From: CAZSAT01 sp964604675
Lineage (GTDB): Bacteria > Myxococcota_A > UBA796 > CAJQPC01
Length of the DNA: 5,003 nt
Assembly: GCA_964604675.1 (NCBI GenBank)
Contig: CAZSAT010000234.1
Span: forward strand, 1-5,003
Direction of reading: 5' to 3'
Below, one piece after another: positions 1 through 5,003 of the stretch (position 1 is the first letter of the stretch; every line of letters begins with the position of its first letter). A model generated the notes under the pieces. The model had not been told where the DNA came from and did no database searches. It was given only the letters and a program-made list of their open reading frames with translations. The translations under genes were made by a program, and so were the position numbers.

Positions 1-806
1 CGCCCGGCAGCAACGCCACCTACGTGTTTGCGGGACCCATCGAAGGGGACCTCGAGTCCGGCGAGTACCACGCCGCCTACACCGGCAGCTTCCAGCCAGG
101 CGCTGGCCTGGTCGACGATCTGGACGGCGACGGCGTAGCCGATCACGTGTTGGGCGCGCCGACCGCCGAGAGCGCACGAGGGCACATCCAGCTGTGGGCC
201 GGCCCCGTGACCCCGAGCACGAACGACCTGGGCTCCGCCATCGCCACGGGCGTCGGCGACGGAACCAACAGTGGCTACGGCACCGCCTTCACGGCGGGGG
301 ACCTCGACGGCGACGGCTACCTGGAGCTCATCGTGGGCGCGCCGGGTGCGAGCTACCAGGCCACGTCGGCCGGCACGGTGGTGATCTGGACCGGCCAGGC
401 CAACTGGGCCGGGCGGGATCTGGCGATGGTCAACGCCGTTCGCTACCTCGATCACCAGGCGGAGCACGCCAACTTCGGACTGCGGCTGGGCTCAGGCGGG
501 GACCTGAACGGCGATGGCCGCCACGACCTGGTCGTCGCCGCTCCCCTGGAGGCCGACGGCACGGTGTACACCTTCCTCGGTCCGCTGGAAGGCATCGGTG
601 CCGCGGGCGACTTCCTGGTGGCCAAGACCGCGTTCTCGCGCACCGACGGGCACGTGAGCGGCGGGCTCTTCGGCCTGGCCCTGAGCTGGGCGGGCGACAC
701 CGACGAAGACGGCTACGACGACGTGGTGGTCGCGTCGCCCTACGCGTCGTATGCGAAGTCGTCGAGCTACGAGGGCACGCTGTTCCTGTTCGCGGGCGGG
801 CCGTAG
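1..806 (+). CDS. FG-GAP repeat (integrin-alpha-like beta-propeller) protein, C-terminal part
   Basis: The reading frame is open from the first complete codon at position 3 (Pro-Gly-Ser-Asn...) to TAG at 804-806, so the N-terminus, including any signal peptide, lies outside the window. Four FG-GAP blades are visible. Each has a calcium-loop core followed by a hydrophobic strand and G/A-x-P: DLDGDGVADHVLGAP (core from about 114), DLDGDGYLELIVGAP (from 297), DLNGDGRHDLVVAAP (from 498) and DTDEDGYDDVVVASP (from 693). Loop spacing is 61, 67 and 65 residues, the normal blade size. Strands of the type 'GTVVIWTG', 'GTVYTFLGP' and 'GTLFLFAGG' close the blades. In this family the Asp/Asn loops bind Ca2+ and the propeller is extracellular or periplasmic; ligand and function vary widely. 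The protein ends within the last blade, with no visible C-terminal anchor or sorting domain. It is convergent with the minus-strand gene ending at 821. Family is secure; specific role unknown. Confidence 0.9.
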   Translation, partial: PGSNATYVFAGPIEGDLESGEYHAAYTGSFQPGAGLVDDLDGDGVADHVLGAPTAESARGHIQLWAGPVTPSTNDLGSAIATGVGDGTNSGYGTAFTAGDLDGDGYLELIVGAPGASYQATSAGTVVIWTGQANWAGRDLAMVNAVRYLDHQAEHANFGLRLGSGGDLNGDGRHDLVVAAPLEADGTVYTFLGPLEGIGAAGDFLVAKTAFSRTDGHVSGGLFGLALSWAGDTDEDGYDDVVVASPYASYAKSSSYEGTLFLFAGGP

Positions 807-820
807 CAGGGCGGGGAGCG

Positions 821-1312
821 TCACCGCGCGACGCAGCGCGGGTCCTTGTCCACCGACTTCAGGGCCATCTTCAGGATGAAGCCAGGCAGGGGATCGCAGC
901 CGTGGCCTGCCATGCAGACGTGGTCGTGCGTCACGGCGGGGGCATGGCACGCGTGGCAGAAACCCGCGATGTTCTTCACCTCCTCGGCTCCGCGTTCGGC
1001 GATCGACACCTGCCCCTTCCGGCCGACCTTGACCTTCAGGTACTCCCAGTCGTGGGTGGCCTCGCTCCAGCCGGGCTGGTGCTTGACCATCGCTTCGGTC
1101 GGCTGCAACACGACCACCGTGCCCGGCGGGTACACGCCCCCTTCCGGGTCGCGTGCGACCTCCAGCGCCTCCTCGAGGCGGCCGGTCACGCTCGCGTAGC
1201 GGGTGCGGCCCACGGACGGCCAGTCCTGGAGGCACGTCAGGTCCTCCGCTGTCACCGAGACCGCGTCGTCGGCGTGCACGGGCGCTGACAGAAACCACAG
1301 GGACAGCAGCAT
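821..1312 (-). CDS. Exported cytochrome P460-like c-type haem protein (163 aa)
   Basis: The start is ATG at 1312-1310 (minus strand), preceded by GAGG with a 4-nt spacer; TGA is at 823-821. Residues 1-14 (MLLSLWFLSAPVHA, then DD) look like a short signal peptide with a V-H-A cleavage site, although the n-region lacks Lys/Arg. The body resembles the cytochrome P460 / cytochrome c'-beta family: 'YPPGTVVVLQ' (61-70), 'AMVK' (74-77), 'HDWEYLKVKV' (87-96), then one haem-c attachment site C119-H-A-C122-H123 near the C-terminus, as the family has, followed by 'THDHV'. The family binds a single five-coordinate haem and includes hydroxylamine- or NO-handling periplasmic proteins. I cannot identify a Lys-haem crosslink residue, so P460 versus c'-beta chemistry is open. 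Unusual are four further cysteines: C27, C133, C139 and C160. The gene is the distal member of a pair with the lipoprotein gene, 31 bp downstream of it, and is 14 bp from the convergent FG-GAP gene. Function otherwise unknown. Confidence 0.75.
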   Translation of the reverse strand: MLLSLWFLSAPVHADDAVSVTAEDLTCLQDWPSVGRTRYASVTGRLEEALEVARDPEGGVYPPGTVVVLQPTEAMVKHQPGWSEATHDWEYLKVKVGRKGQVSIAERGAEEVKNIAGFCHACHAPAVTHDHVCMAGHGCDPLPGFILKMALKSVDKDPRCVAR

Positions 1313-1339
1313 GGGACCTCGCAGGGGCCATGCTACCGA
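1313..1339 (-). promoter_or_regulatory. Leader of the P460-like gene: TAGCAT box plus ribosome binding site
   Basis: Read on the minus strand this is TCGGTAGCATGG...GCGAGGTCCC directly before ATG. It holds a possible -10 hexamer, TAGCAT (1335-1330, TAnnnT type), 17 nt before the start codon, and a Shine-Dalgarno GAGG 4 nt before it. There is no recognisable -35 at 16-18 nt upstream. It nearly repeats the leader of the upstream lipoprotein gene (26 of 29 aligned positions from the start codon, one single-base gap). The ribosome binding site is secure; promoter activity is only suggested by the repetition. An ATG inside the box (1331-1329) is out of frame with the gene. Confidence 0.45.
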
Positions 1340-1343
1340 AAGC

Positions 1344-1922
1344 TCATCCGGGCGGCTGGCCGCCGGGACCACCGGGACCACCAGGACCCCCACCTCCGGA
1401 GGGTGCCGGTCCGCCAGCGCCCTGTCCCCCCGGCGCCGGAGCGCCGCCTTCGTTGCCCGACGGGAGCCCGAATCCGGGCCCCGGGTTGTGCCCCATCCCG
1501 CCGGTGGCCTGCTCGCCGCCGGGACCCTCGTCGTCGTCGGGCACCTCGAAGAGCCCGGCACCCACACCGCCCATGTCCACCATGTTCCGCTGGAGCGTCG
1601 CCCAGTCCGTGGCGATCTCGTCGATCGCCGACTGCACGTCGCGGGCGTCCAACAACGAGCGGCTCGGGTCGTAGCGCACCGTCTCTGCACGACCGATGCC
1701 CACGTTCTCGATGTCGGCCACGACCACCTGCAGCTGGCTCACCTTCATGTCCAGATCGTCGAACTGGCGCTCGAGCGCGTCGATCCGGGCGAGGAGCTCC
1801 TCGTCGACGGCGGGAGCGGCGGGGGCGGCGACGGCCGGTTGCACCGGGGCGGAGACGGCCTGGGGAACCTCGACCGAAGGGGTCGAGCAAGCGGTGACCA
1901 GGCTGACGAGGATGGGGCTCAT
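1344..1922 (-). CDS. Predicted lipoprotein with coiled coil, fibre-like VQxAIDE motif and collagen-like Gly/Pro tail (192 aa)
   Basis: ATG at 1922-1920 follows GGAGG with a 4-nt spacer; TGA is at 1346-1344. Residues 1-12 (MSPILVSLVTAC) form a short hydrophobic leader ending in a lipobox-like V-T-A-C12, so the mature protein should be lipid-anchored. Next come a Pro/Ala/Val linker (about 14-38) and a coiled coil with unbroken 3-4 hydrophobic spacing: L43, I47, L50, F54, L57, V61, L64, V68, I71. Residues 83-103 (VRYDPSRSLLDARDVQSAIDEI) match the 'xYDxxxSxLxAxxVQxAIDEL' pattern familiar from phage tail fibres and collagen-like surface proteins. From 146 to the end the chain is almost all Gly, Pro, Ala and Ser, finishing in GGPGGPGGPGGQPPG. 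The leader has no positive charge. An in-frame ATG six codons upstream (1940-1938) would put E in the n-region and lacks a good Shine-Dalgarno. I recognise no named family. It is probably co-transcribed with the P460-like gene 31 bp downstream. Confidence 0.7.
   Translation of the reverse strand: MSPILVSLVTACSTPSVEVPQAVSAPVQPAVAAPAAPAVDEELLARIDALERQFDDLDMKVSQLQVVVADIENVGIGRAETVRYDPSRSLLDARDVQSAIDEIATDWATLQRNMVDMGGVGAGLFEVPDDDEGPGGEQATGGMGHNPGPGFGLPSGNEGGAPAPGGQGAGGPAPSGGGGPGGPGGPGGQPPG
1363..1389. repeat. Three tandem 9-bp units encoding the Gly-Gly-Pro tail
   Basis: The plus strand reads ccgggacca twice, then ccaggaccc. These are in-frame units of the lipoprotein gene and encode Gly-Gly-Pro triplets on the minus strand. 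Such an array can expand or contract by slippage without breaking the frame, so tail length may vary among strains (inference). Confidence 0.7.
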
Positions 1923-1948
1923 GGGACCTCCAGGCTCCATCCTACCGA
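1923..1948 (-). promoter_or_regulatory. Leader of the lipoprotein gene: TAGGAT box plus ribosome binding site
   Basis: On the minus strand this reads TCGGTAGGATGGAGCCTGGAGGTCCC before ATG. TAGGAT (1944-1939) fits a sigma-70-type -10 (TAnnnT), 16 nt before the start codon, and would give a very short 5' leader. GGAGG 4 nt before ATG is the Shine-Dalgarno. No convincing -35 lies 16-18 nt upstream; TTAACC is only 10 nt away from the box. The block is almost the same as the leader of the next gene, at 1313-1339. Confidence 0.5.
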
Positions 1949-1986
1949 GGCGCGGGTTAAGCGGGCGCCCTCGGGAGCACCTCCGC
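1949..1986 (+). promoter_or_regulatory. lipA-proximal half of the divergent spacer, with lipA ribosome binding site
   Basis: The whole gap between the divergent starts is 64 bp (1923-1986), so both promoters must be packed here or overlap the lipoprotein coding region. This half contains GGGAG at 1973-1977, 9 nt before the lipA ATG, which supports that start. It also holds an 8-bp palindrome, GGGCGCCC (1963-1970). I see no clear -10/-35 pair pointing towards lipA. Confidence 0.4.
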
Positions 1987-2883
1987 ATGGCCCGCCGCAA
2001 GCTGCCGCCTTGGCTGAAGATCAGCCTCCCTACCGGGGAGCGGCAGGCGCGGTACGGCCGCTTGAAGACACGGGCACGGCAGCTGAAGCTCCACACCGTG
2101 TGCGAAGAAGCCCAGTGCCCCAACATCGGCGAGTGCTGGGGAGGCGGCACGGCCACGTTCATGGTCATGGGCGACATCTGCACGCGCGGGTGCCGCTTCT
2201 GCGCCATCGACACCCGCCGCGCTGGTGCGCCCCTCGACCCCGAAGAGCCGCAGAACGTCGCCCACGCCATCGCAGAGCTCGAGCTCGACTACGTGGTGCT
2301 CACGTCGGTGGACCGCGACGACCTGCCGGACCAGGGGGCCGGGCACTTCGCCGCGTGCATCCACGCGATCCGCGAGGCGAGCCCGAAGACCATGATCGAG
2401 GTGCTCACCCCGGACTTCCGTGGCCAGAACGCGCGGATCGACACGGTGGTCGACGCGGGGCCCGAGGTCGTGGCCCACAACGTCGAAACGGTCGAGCGCC
2501 TCCAGGATCGCGTGCGCGACCCCAGGGCGGGCTACGACCAGAGCCTCGCCGTGCTGCGTCGCTTCAAGGAGCGCGATCCCGCGCGCTTCACGAAGTCGTC
2601 GATCATGGTCGGCGTGGGCGAGACCGACGACGAGATCGTGCGCTGCATGCGCGACCTGCGCGACGCAGGCGTGGACTTCCTGACGCTGGGGCAGTACCTG
2701 AAGCCCTCGGGAAAGCACCTCCCCATCGAGCGCTTCCCCACCCCCGAGGCCTTCGCTACCTGGGAGCAGGTGGGCCTGGAGCTCGGCTTCTCCTACGTGG
2801 CGAGCGGCCCGCTGGTCCGGAGCTCCTACAAGGCGGGCGAGTTCTTCATCCGTCAGGCGATCCAAGAAGCGAGGACGGCATGA
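1987..2883 (+). CDS. lipA: Lipoyl synthase LipA (radical SAM), 298 aa
   Basis: LipA is a cytoplasmic radical-SAM enzyme that inserts two sulfur atoms into the octanoyl group on lipoyl-domain lysines, making the lipoyl cofactor of 2-oxoacid dehydrogenases and the glycine cleavage H protein. All hallmarks are present. The auxiliary-cluster cysteines are C39-x4-C44-x5-C50 (CEEAQCPNIGEC). The radical-SAM cluster is C65-x3-C69-x2-C72 in GDICTRGCRFCAID. The C-terminal RSSY (278-281) supplies the unusual serine ligand of the auxiliary cluster. Other conserved blocks are 'VLTSVDRDDLPDQGAGHF' (104-121), 'IEVLTPDF' (137-144), 'VVAHNVETV' (161-169), 'KSSIMVGVGET' (203-213) and 'LTLGQYLKPS' (232-241). 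ATG 1987 is chosen because it follows GGGAG at 1973-1977 and gives the usual family length; the open frame upstream (ATG at 1696) only reads antisense through the lipoprotein gene. The stop overlaps the next start as ATGA (2880-2883), implying translational coupling. The encoded E2 downstream is an obvious substrate. No lipB or lplA is visible. Confidence 0.97.
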   Translation: MARRKLPPWLKISLPTGERQARYGRLKTRARQLKLHTVCEEAQCPNIGECWGGGTATFMVMGDICTRGCRFCAIDTRRAGAPLDPEEPQNVAHAIAELELDYVVLTSVDRDDLPDQGAGHFAACIHAIREASPKTMIEVLTPDFRGQNARIDTVVDAGPEVVAHNVETVERLQDRVRDPRAGYDQSLAVLRRFKERDPARFTKSSIMVGVGETDDEIVRCMRDLRDAGVDFLTLGQYLKPSGKHLPIERFPTPEAFATWEQVGLELGFSYVASGPLVRSSYKAGEFFIRQAIQEARTA

Positions 2884-3818
2884 GCCAGGCCGCGGTCAGC
2901 ACCACGCCACGAAGCACGGCCGACGCCCTGCGCGGGGTGCTCGCAGAAGCGCTCGACGGCGACCCGCGAGTCCTGGTGCTCGGGGAATCCGTGGGCCGGC
3001 TGGGCGGGATCCACGGGGTGACCGAGGGCCTCCTGGAGCGCTTCGGAGCGGAACGGGTCGTCGACACGCCGCTCTCCGAGCGCGCCACCATCGGGCTGGC
3101 GGTCGGACTCTCGCTCGGAGGCAAGCTGCCCGTGGTCGAGCTGGCGGTGGCCGATCGAGCCTGGGCGGCCTCCGAGCAGCTGTTGCAGGAGCTGGCCACC
3201 CTCGCCGCCCGCACCGCCGAGCTCGCGGCACCCCTGGTGCTCCGCCTCCCTTGCGGCGCGGCCGCCTCGGCCGGCCCCTTCGTCGGCGCCTCGGTGGAAG
3301 CGCTGCTCACCGCCGCCCCCGGCCTCGCGGTGGTCTCGGCCTCCACGCCGAACGATGCCGCGGGCCTGCTCCGTTCCGCTCTCGCCGCCAAGACCCCCGT
3401 GGTGCTGCTCGAGCCCATGGCGCTCTACGGTGAGCGGGCGCCGCTGGCCCGCGGAGCCGTACCCCTCGCGAGCGCCCGCACCGTGCTCGAAGGGAGCCAC
3501 TGCAGCGTGTTCTGCTGGGGTGCCACGGTCGCCACGTGCTCGGCTGCTGCCCAGAGGCTGGTCGACCACGGCTACAGCGTGGAGGTCGTCGACCTCCGCT
3601 CGCTCTCCCCGCTGGATGTCGGCGCGATCGCGGCGTCCGCCCGCAAGACCGGTCGTGTGGTCCTGGCGCACGAGGGCGGTCCCGCCTTTGCGGACCGGGT
3701 GCTGCGCACCGCCACCCGAGAAGCCTTCCTCTTCCTGGAGGCCCCGCCCGCAGCGGTCGGCGGCCTCCCTACCGTCGACGCGGTCGCCCAGGCCGTCGTC
3801 GACGCCGTGCAGTTCTAG
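2880..3818 (+). CDS. Divergent 2-oxoacid dehydrogenase E1 beta-like subunit, 312 aa
   Basis: Residues about 12-180 match the transketolase-type pyrimidine domain and about 195-312 the transketolase C-terminal domain of E1-beta (pyruvate or branched-chain 2-oxoacid dehydrogenase). Recognisable blocks are 'VLVLGESVGRLGGIHGVTEGL' (31-51), 'RVVDTPLSE' (59-67, with E67 at the ThDP-activating glutamate), 'IGLAVGLSLGG' (71-81), 'PGLAVVSASTPNDAAGLL' (147-164), 'SVEVVDLRSLSPLD' (233-246) and 'KTGRVVLAHEGG' (256-267). Departures from the family are marked. The loop that normally carries the active-site His (HSQ/HSD) reads PFVGAS, with V135 at the His position in a gap-free alignment. The 'FADF/FFGF' aromatic patch reads AVADR. 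The segment before the last helix lacks the usual 'DTPxP' stretch, so the protein is somewhat shorter than the usual roughly 325 residues. The start overlaps lipA by 4 bp and has GAGG at 2871-2874. No E1-alpha gene precedes it. The frame is intact, so it is expressed and probably specialised or weakly active rather than a pseudogene (inference). Confidence 0.85.
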   Translation: MSQAAVSTTPRSTADALRGVLAEALDGDPRVLVLGESVGRLGGIHGVTEGLLERFGAERVVDTPLSERATIGLAVGLSLGGKLPVVELAVADRAWAASEQLLQELATLAARTAELAAPLVLRLPCGAAASAGPFVGASVEALLTAAPGLAVVSASTPNDAAGLLRSALAAKTPVVLLEPMALYGERAPLARGAVPLASARTVLEGSHCSVFCWGATVATCSAAAQRLVDHGYSVEVVDLRSLSPLDVGAIAASARKTGRVVLAHEGGPAFADRVLRTATREAFLFLEAPPAAVGGLPTVDAVAQAVVDAVQF

Positions 3819-3827
3819 GAGCCTCCC

Positions 3828-5003
3828 ATGTTCGTCTTCGAGCTCCCCGAGATCGGGGAAGGCGTGATCGAGGGTGAGATCGTCAAGTGGTTGGTCGCCG
3901 AGGGCGATCTGGTGGCCACCGATCAGCCCATCTGCGAGATCATGACCGACAAGGCCACGGTGGAGATCTCCACCCCCCACGGTGGCCGCGTCGCGCGCCT
4001 GCACGGGGACGAAGGCGACGTGATCAAGGTGCACAGCACCCTGGCGGAGATCGAGACCGACGGGGCCGGTGCCGCGGTCACGCCCGCACCCTCGAACGGC
4101 CTGGCGGCTGCGCCGGCGCCTGCCGCACCCGCGGCGATCGCTGCCGCGCCAGCTCCCAGCGCGACCCCGGTCGCCACCCCAACCGCTCCAGCGGGCAAGG
4201 CCCTCGCCACCCCGGCGGTGCGGCACGAAGCGCGAAAGCTCGGGCTGAGCCTCCAGGGCATCTCCGGCACCGGGCGTGGCGGCCGCGTCACCCGCGACGA
4301 CCTGGCGCGGGCGAACGCTCCCGCCCCGGCGGTGGCGCCCGCCGTGCCACAGTCCAACGCCGTTCCGAGCGGCCACGAGGAGCGCATCAAGATCATCGGG
4401 CTCCGGCGGAAGATCGCCGAGCAGATGGTGAAGAGCCGCTTCACGGCACCCCACTTCACCTACGTCGACGAGGTCGACGTGACCGCGCTCTGGGACATGC
4501 GCAGGCGCTTGAAGGGGTCCGCGGAGGCCCAGGGCGTCAAGCTCACCTTCCTGCCCTTCATCATCAAGGCGCTCTGCCTCGTGTTTCGGGAGTTCCCCAA
4601 CGTCAACGCCAACGTCGAGGAGGACCCCTTCACCCTGGTCGTGAAGGGCGACGTGAACATCGGCATCGCAACCGACACCGAACGCGGGCTCTACGTGCCG
4701 GTCGTGAAGAACGCCGAGCAGAAGTCCGCGCTGCAGCTCGCGGCGGAGATCGCCGACGTCACCGACCGCACGCGAGCGGGCACGGTCAGCGCGGACGAGC
4801 TCTCCGGGGGAACCTTCACCATCACCTCGGTCGGCAGCATCGGCGGCATGTTCGCCACGCCGATCCTGAACCACCCCGAGGTCGCCATCCTCGGCGTGAA
4901 CCGCATCCACGAGCGGCCCGTGGTGCGTGACGGCGCGATCGTCGTCCGGCGCATGCTGTACCTCTCGAGCTCCTTCGACCACCGTGTGCTCGATGGGGCC
5001 GTG
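3828..5003 (+). CDS. Dihydrolipoamide acyltransferase (E2) of a 2-oxoacid dehydrogenase complex, 3' end cut off
   Basis: ATG 3828 follows GGAG (3818-3821, overlapping the E1-beta stop) with a 6-nt spacer. The 392 visible residues contain every E2 module. A single lipoyl domain (1-78) has the lipoylation lysine K42 in EIMTDKATVEI. An Ala/Pro-rich swinging linker spans about 81-126. The peripheral subunit-binding domain (126-162; ATPAVRHEARKLGL...GTGRGGRVTRDDL) binds E1/E3. A second linker precedes the catalytic acyltransferase domain (from about 185; IGLRRKIAEQM), which ends in SFDHRVLDG with catalytic His385 and Asp389. The window stops two residues after this motif, so perhaps 25-30 residues are missing. 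The E2 moves the acyl group from E1 to CoA through the lipoyl arm and forms the complex core. 'VMTDKATVEI'-like, 'HFTYVDEVDVTAL' and 'GVNRIHERPVV' wording resembles Pseudomonas BkdB (branched-chain type) more than classic PDH E2. Substrate is therefore uncertain. It is the third gene of the lipA operon. Confidence 0.95.
   Translation, partial: MFVFELPEIGEGVIEGEIVKWLVAEGDLVATDQPICEIMTDKATVEISTPHGGRVARLHGDEGDVIKVHSTLAEIETDGAGAAVTPAPSNGLAAAPAPAAPAAIAAAPAPSATPVATPTAPAGKALATPAVRHEARKLGLSLQGISGTGRGGRVTRDDLARANAPAPAVAPAVPQSNAVPSGHEERIKIIGLRRKIAEQMVKSRFTAPHFTYVDEVDVTALWDMRRRLKGSAEAQGVKLTFLPFIIKALCLVFREFPNVNANVEEDPFTLVVKGDVNIGIATDTERGLYVPVVKNAEQKSALQLAAEIADVTDRTRAGTVSADELSGGTFTITSVGSIGGMFATPILNHPEVAILGVNRIHERPVVRDGAIVVRRMLYLSSSFDHRVLDGAV

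Noticed and set aside
807..820. Bidirectional terminator in the 14-bp convergent gap
   Set aside because: No stem-loop with a T-run is visible in or around the gap.
194..1331. Open frames overlapping the FG-GAP and P460-like genes on both strands (194-1288 plus, 492-1331 minus)
   Set aside because: Arg/Gly/Ala-rich translations without domains, crossing the boundary of two well supported genes in other frames.
1351..1364. Perfect inverted repeat GGCGGC-TG-GCCGCC as a terminator
   Set aside because: It lies in the last codons of the lipoprotein gene, has a 2-nt loop and no T-run, and is easily produced by Gly/Pro codons. It could at most be an mRNA hairpin.
1923..1940. Upstream in-frame ATG (1940-1938) as start of the lipoprotein
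   Set aside because: It overlaps the TAGGAT box and lacks a proper ribosome binding site; GGAGG with 4-nt spacing favours 1922. The equivalent ATG in the sister leader is out of frame.
1203..2879. The E1-beta frame stays open upstream to 1203, allowing an 871-residue protein
   Set aside because: The upstream part is Arg/His/Pro-rich, reads across the lipoprotein and lipA genes in another frame and has no family features. E1-beta homology begins just after the well-placed ATG at 2880 with GAGG before it.
2880..3818. E1-beta-like gene as a pseudogene or sequencing frameshift
   Set aside because: The frame is intact from coupled start to stop, the altered loop keeps the family spacing exactly, and the following gene is normally spaced. 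Divergence, not breakage, explains it.
2853..4982. Long minus-strand open frame of 709 codons opposite the operon
   Set aside because: Antisense open frames of this kind are expected in GC-rich coding DNA. Composition (Gly/Arg/Asp/His) is typical of a shadow, and the plus strand carries three clearly recognisable enzymes here.
1..5003. Defence system, mobile element, CRISPR or structured RNA gene
   Set aside because: No transposase, integrase, terminal inverted repeats, spaced direct repeats, tRNA-like cloverleaf or large non-coding gap was seen; the longest gap between genes is 64 bp.

Overview
This is a GC-rich chromosomal window (G/C at most third codon positions) from a Gram-negative bacterium. 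It carries two envelope-type genes, a secreted FG-GAP protein and a central-metabolism operon. The combination of a Ca-loop FG-GAP protein, a small P460-like c-type cytochrome, a Gly/Pro-tailed lipoprotein and a very high GC content would fit a Myxococcota / former Deltaproteobacteria genome. That placement is an inference from style, not from a marker gene. I saw no mobile element, CRISPR array, tRNA or rRNA.

Layout. (1) Positions 1-806, plus strand: the 3' end of an FG-GAP beta-propeller protein with four DxDGDG-type loops. (2) Positions 821-1922, minus strand, convergent with the first gene: a two-gene unit. The promoter-proximal gene (1344-1922) encodes a 192-aa predicted lipoprotein with a perfect heptad coiled coil, a fibre-like 'VQxAIDE' motif and a collagen-like Gly/Pro tail. 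The distal gene (821-1312) encodes a 163-aa exported cytochrome P460-like protein with one CHACH haem-c site. Both minus-strand genes start behind almost the same 30-bp leader, which contains a TAGSAT box and GAGGTCCC-ATG. (3) Positions 1923-1986: a 64-bp divergent spacer. (4) Positions 1987-5003, plus strand: a tight operon of lipA (lipoyl synthase), an E1-beta-like subunit overlapping lipA by 4 bp (ATGA), and, after 9 bp, a 2-oxoacid dehydrogenase E2 that runs off the window just after its DHRxxDG catalytic motif.

How the genes work together. LipA inserts the two sulfurs that turn an octanoyl group into lipoyl; the E2 encoded two genes downstream carries the lipoyl-lysine (K42) that needs it. 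An E1 heterotetramer (alpha2beta2) would acylate that lipoyl arm. No E1-alpha gene lies in the window where it would be expected, immediately before E1-beta. The E1-beta-like protein keeps the ThDP-activating glutamate but has valine where E1-beta normally has its active-site histidine, and it is shortened near the C-terminus. This divergent E1-beta next to lipA is the most interesting point of the window. The trimer-like architecture of the lipoprotein and the repeated leader are next.
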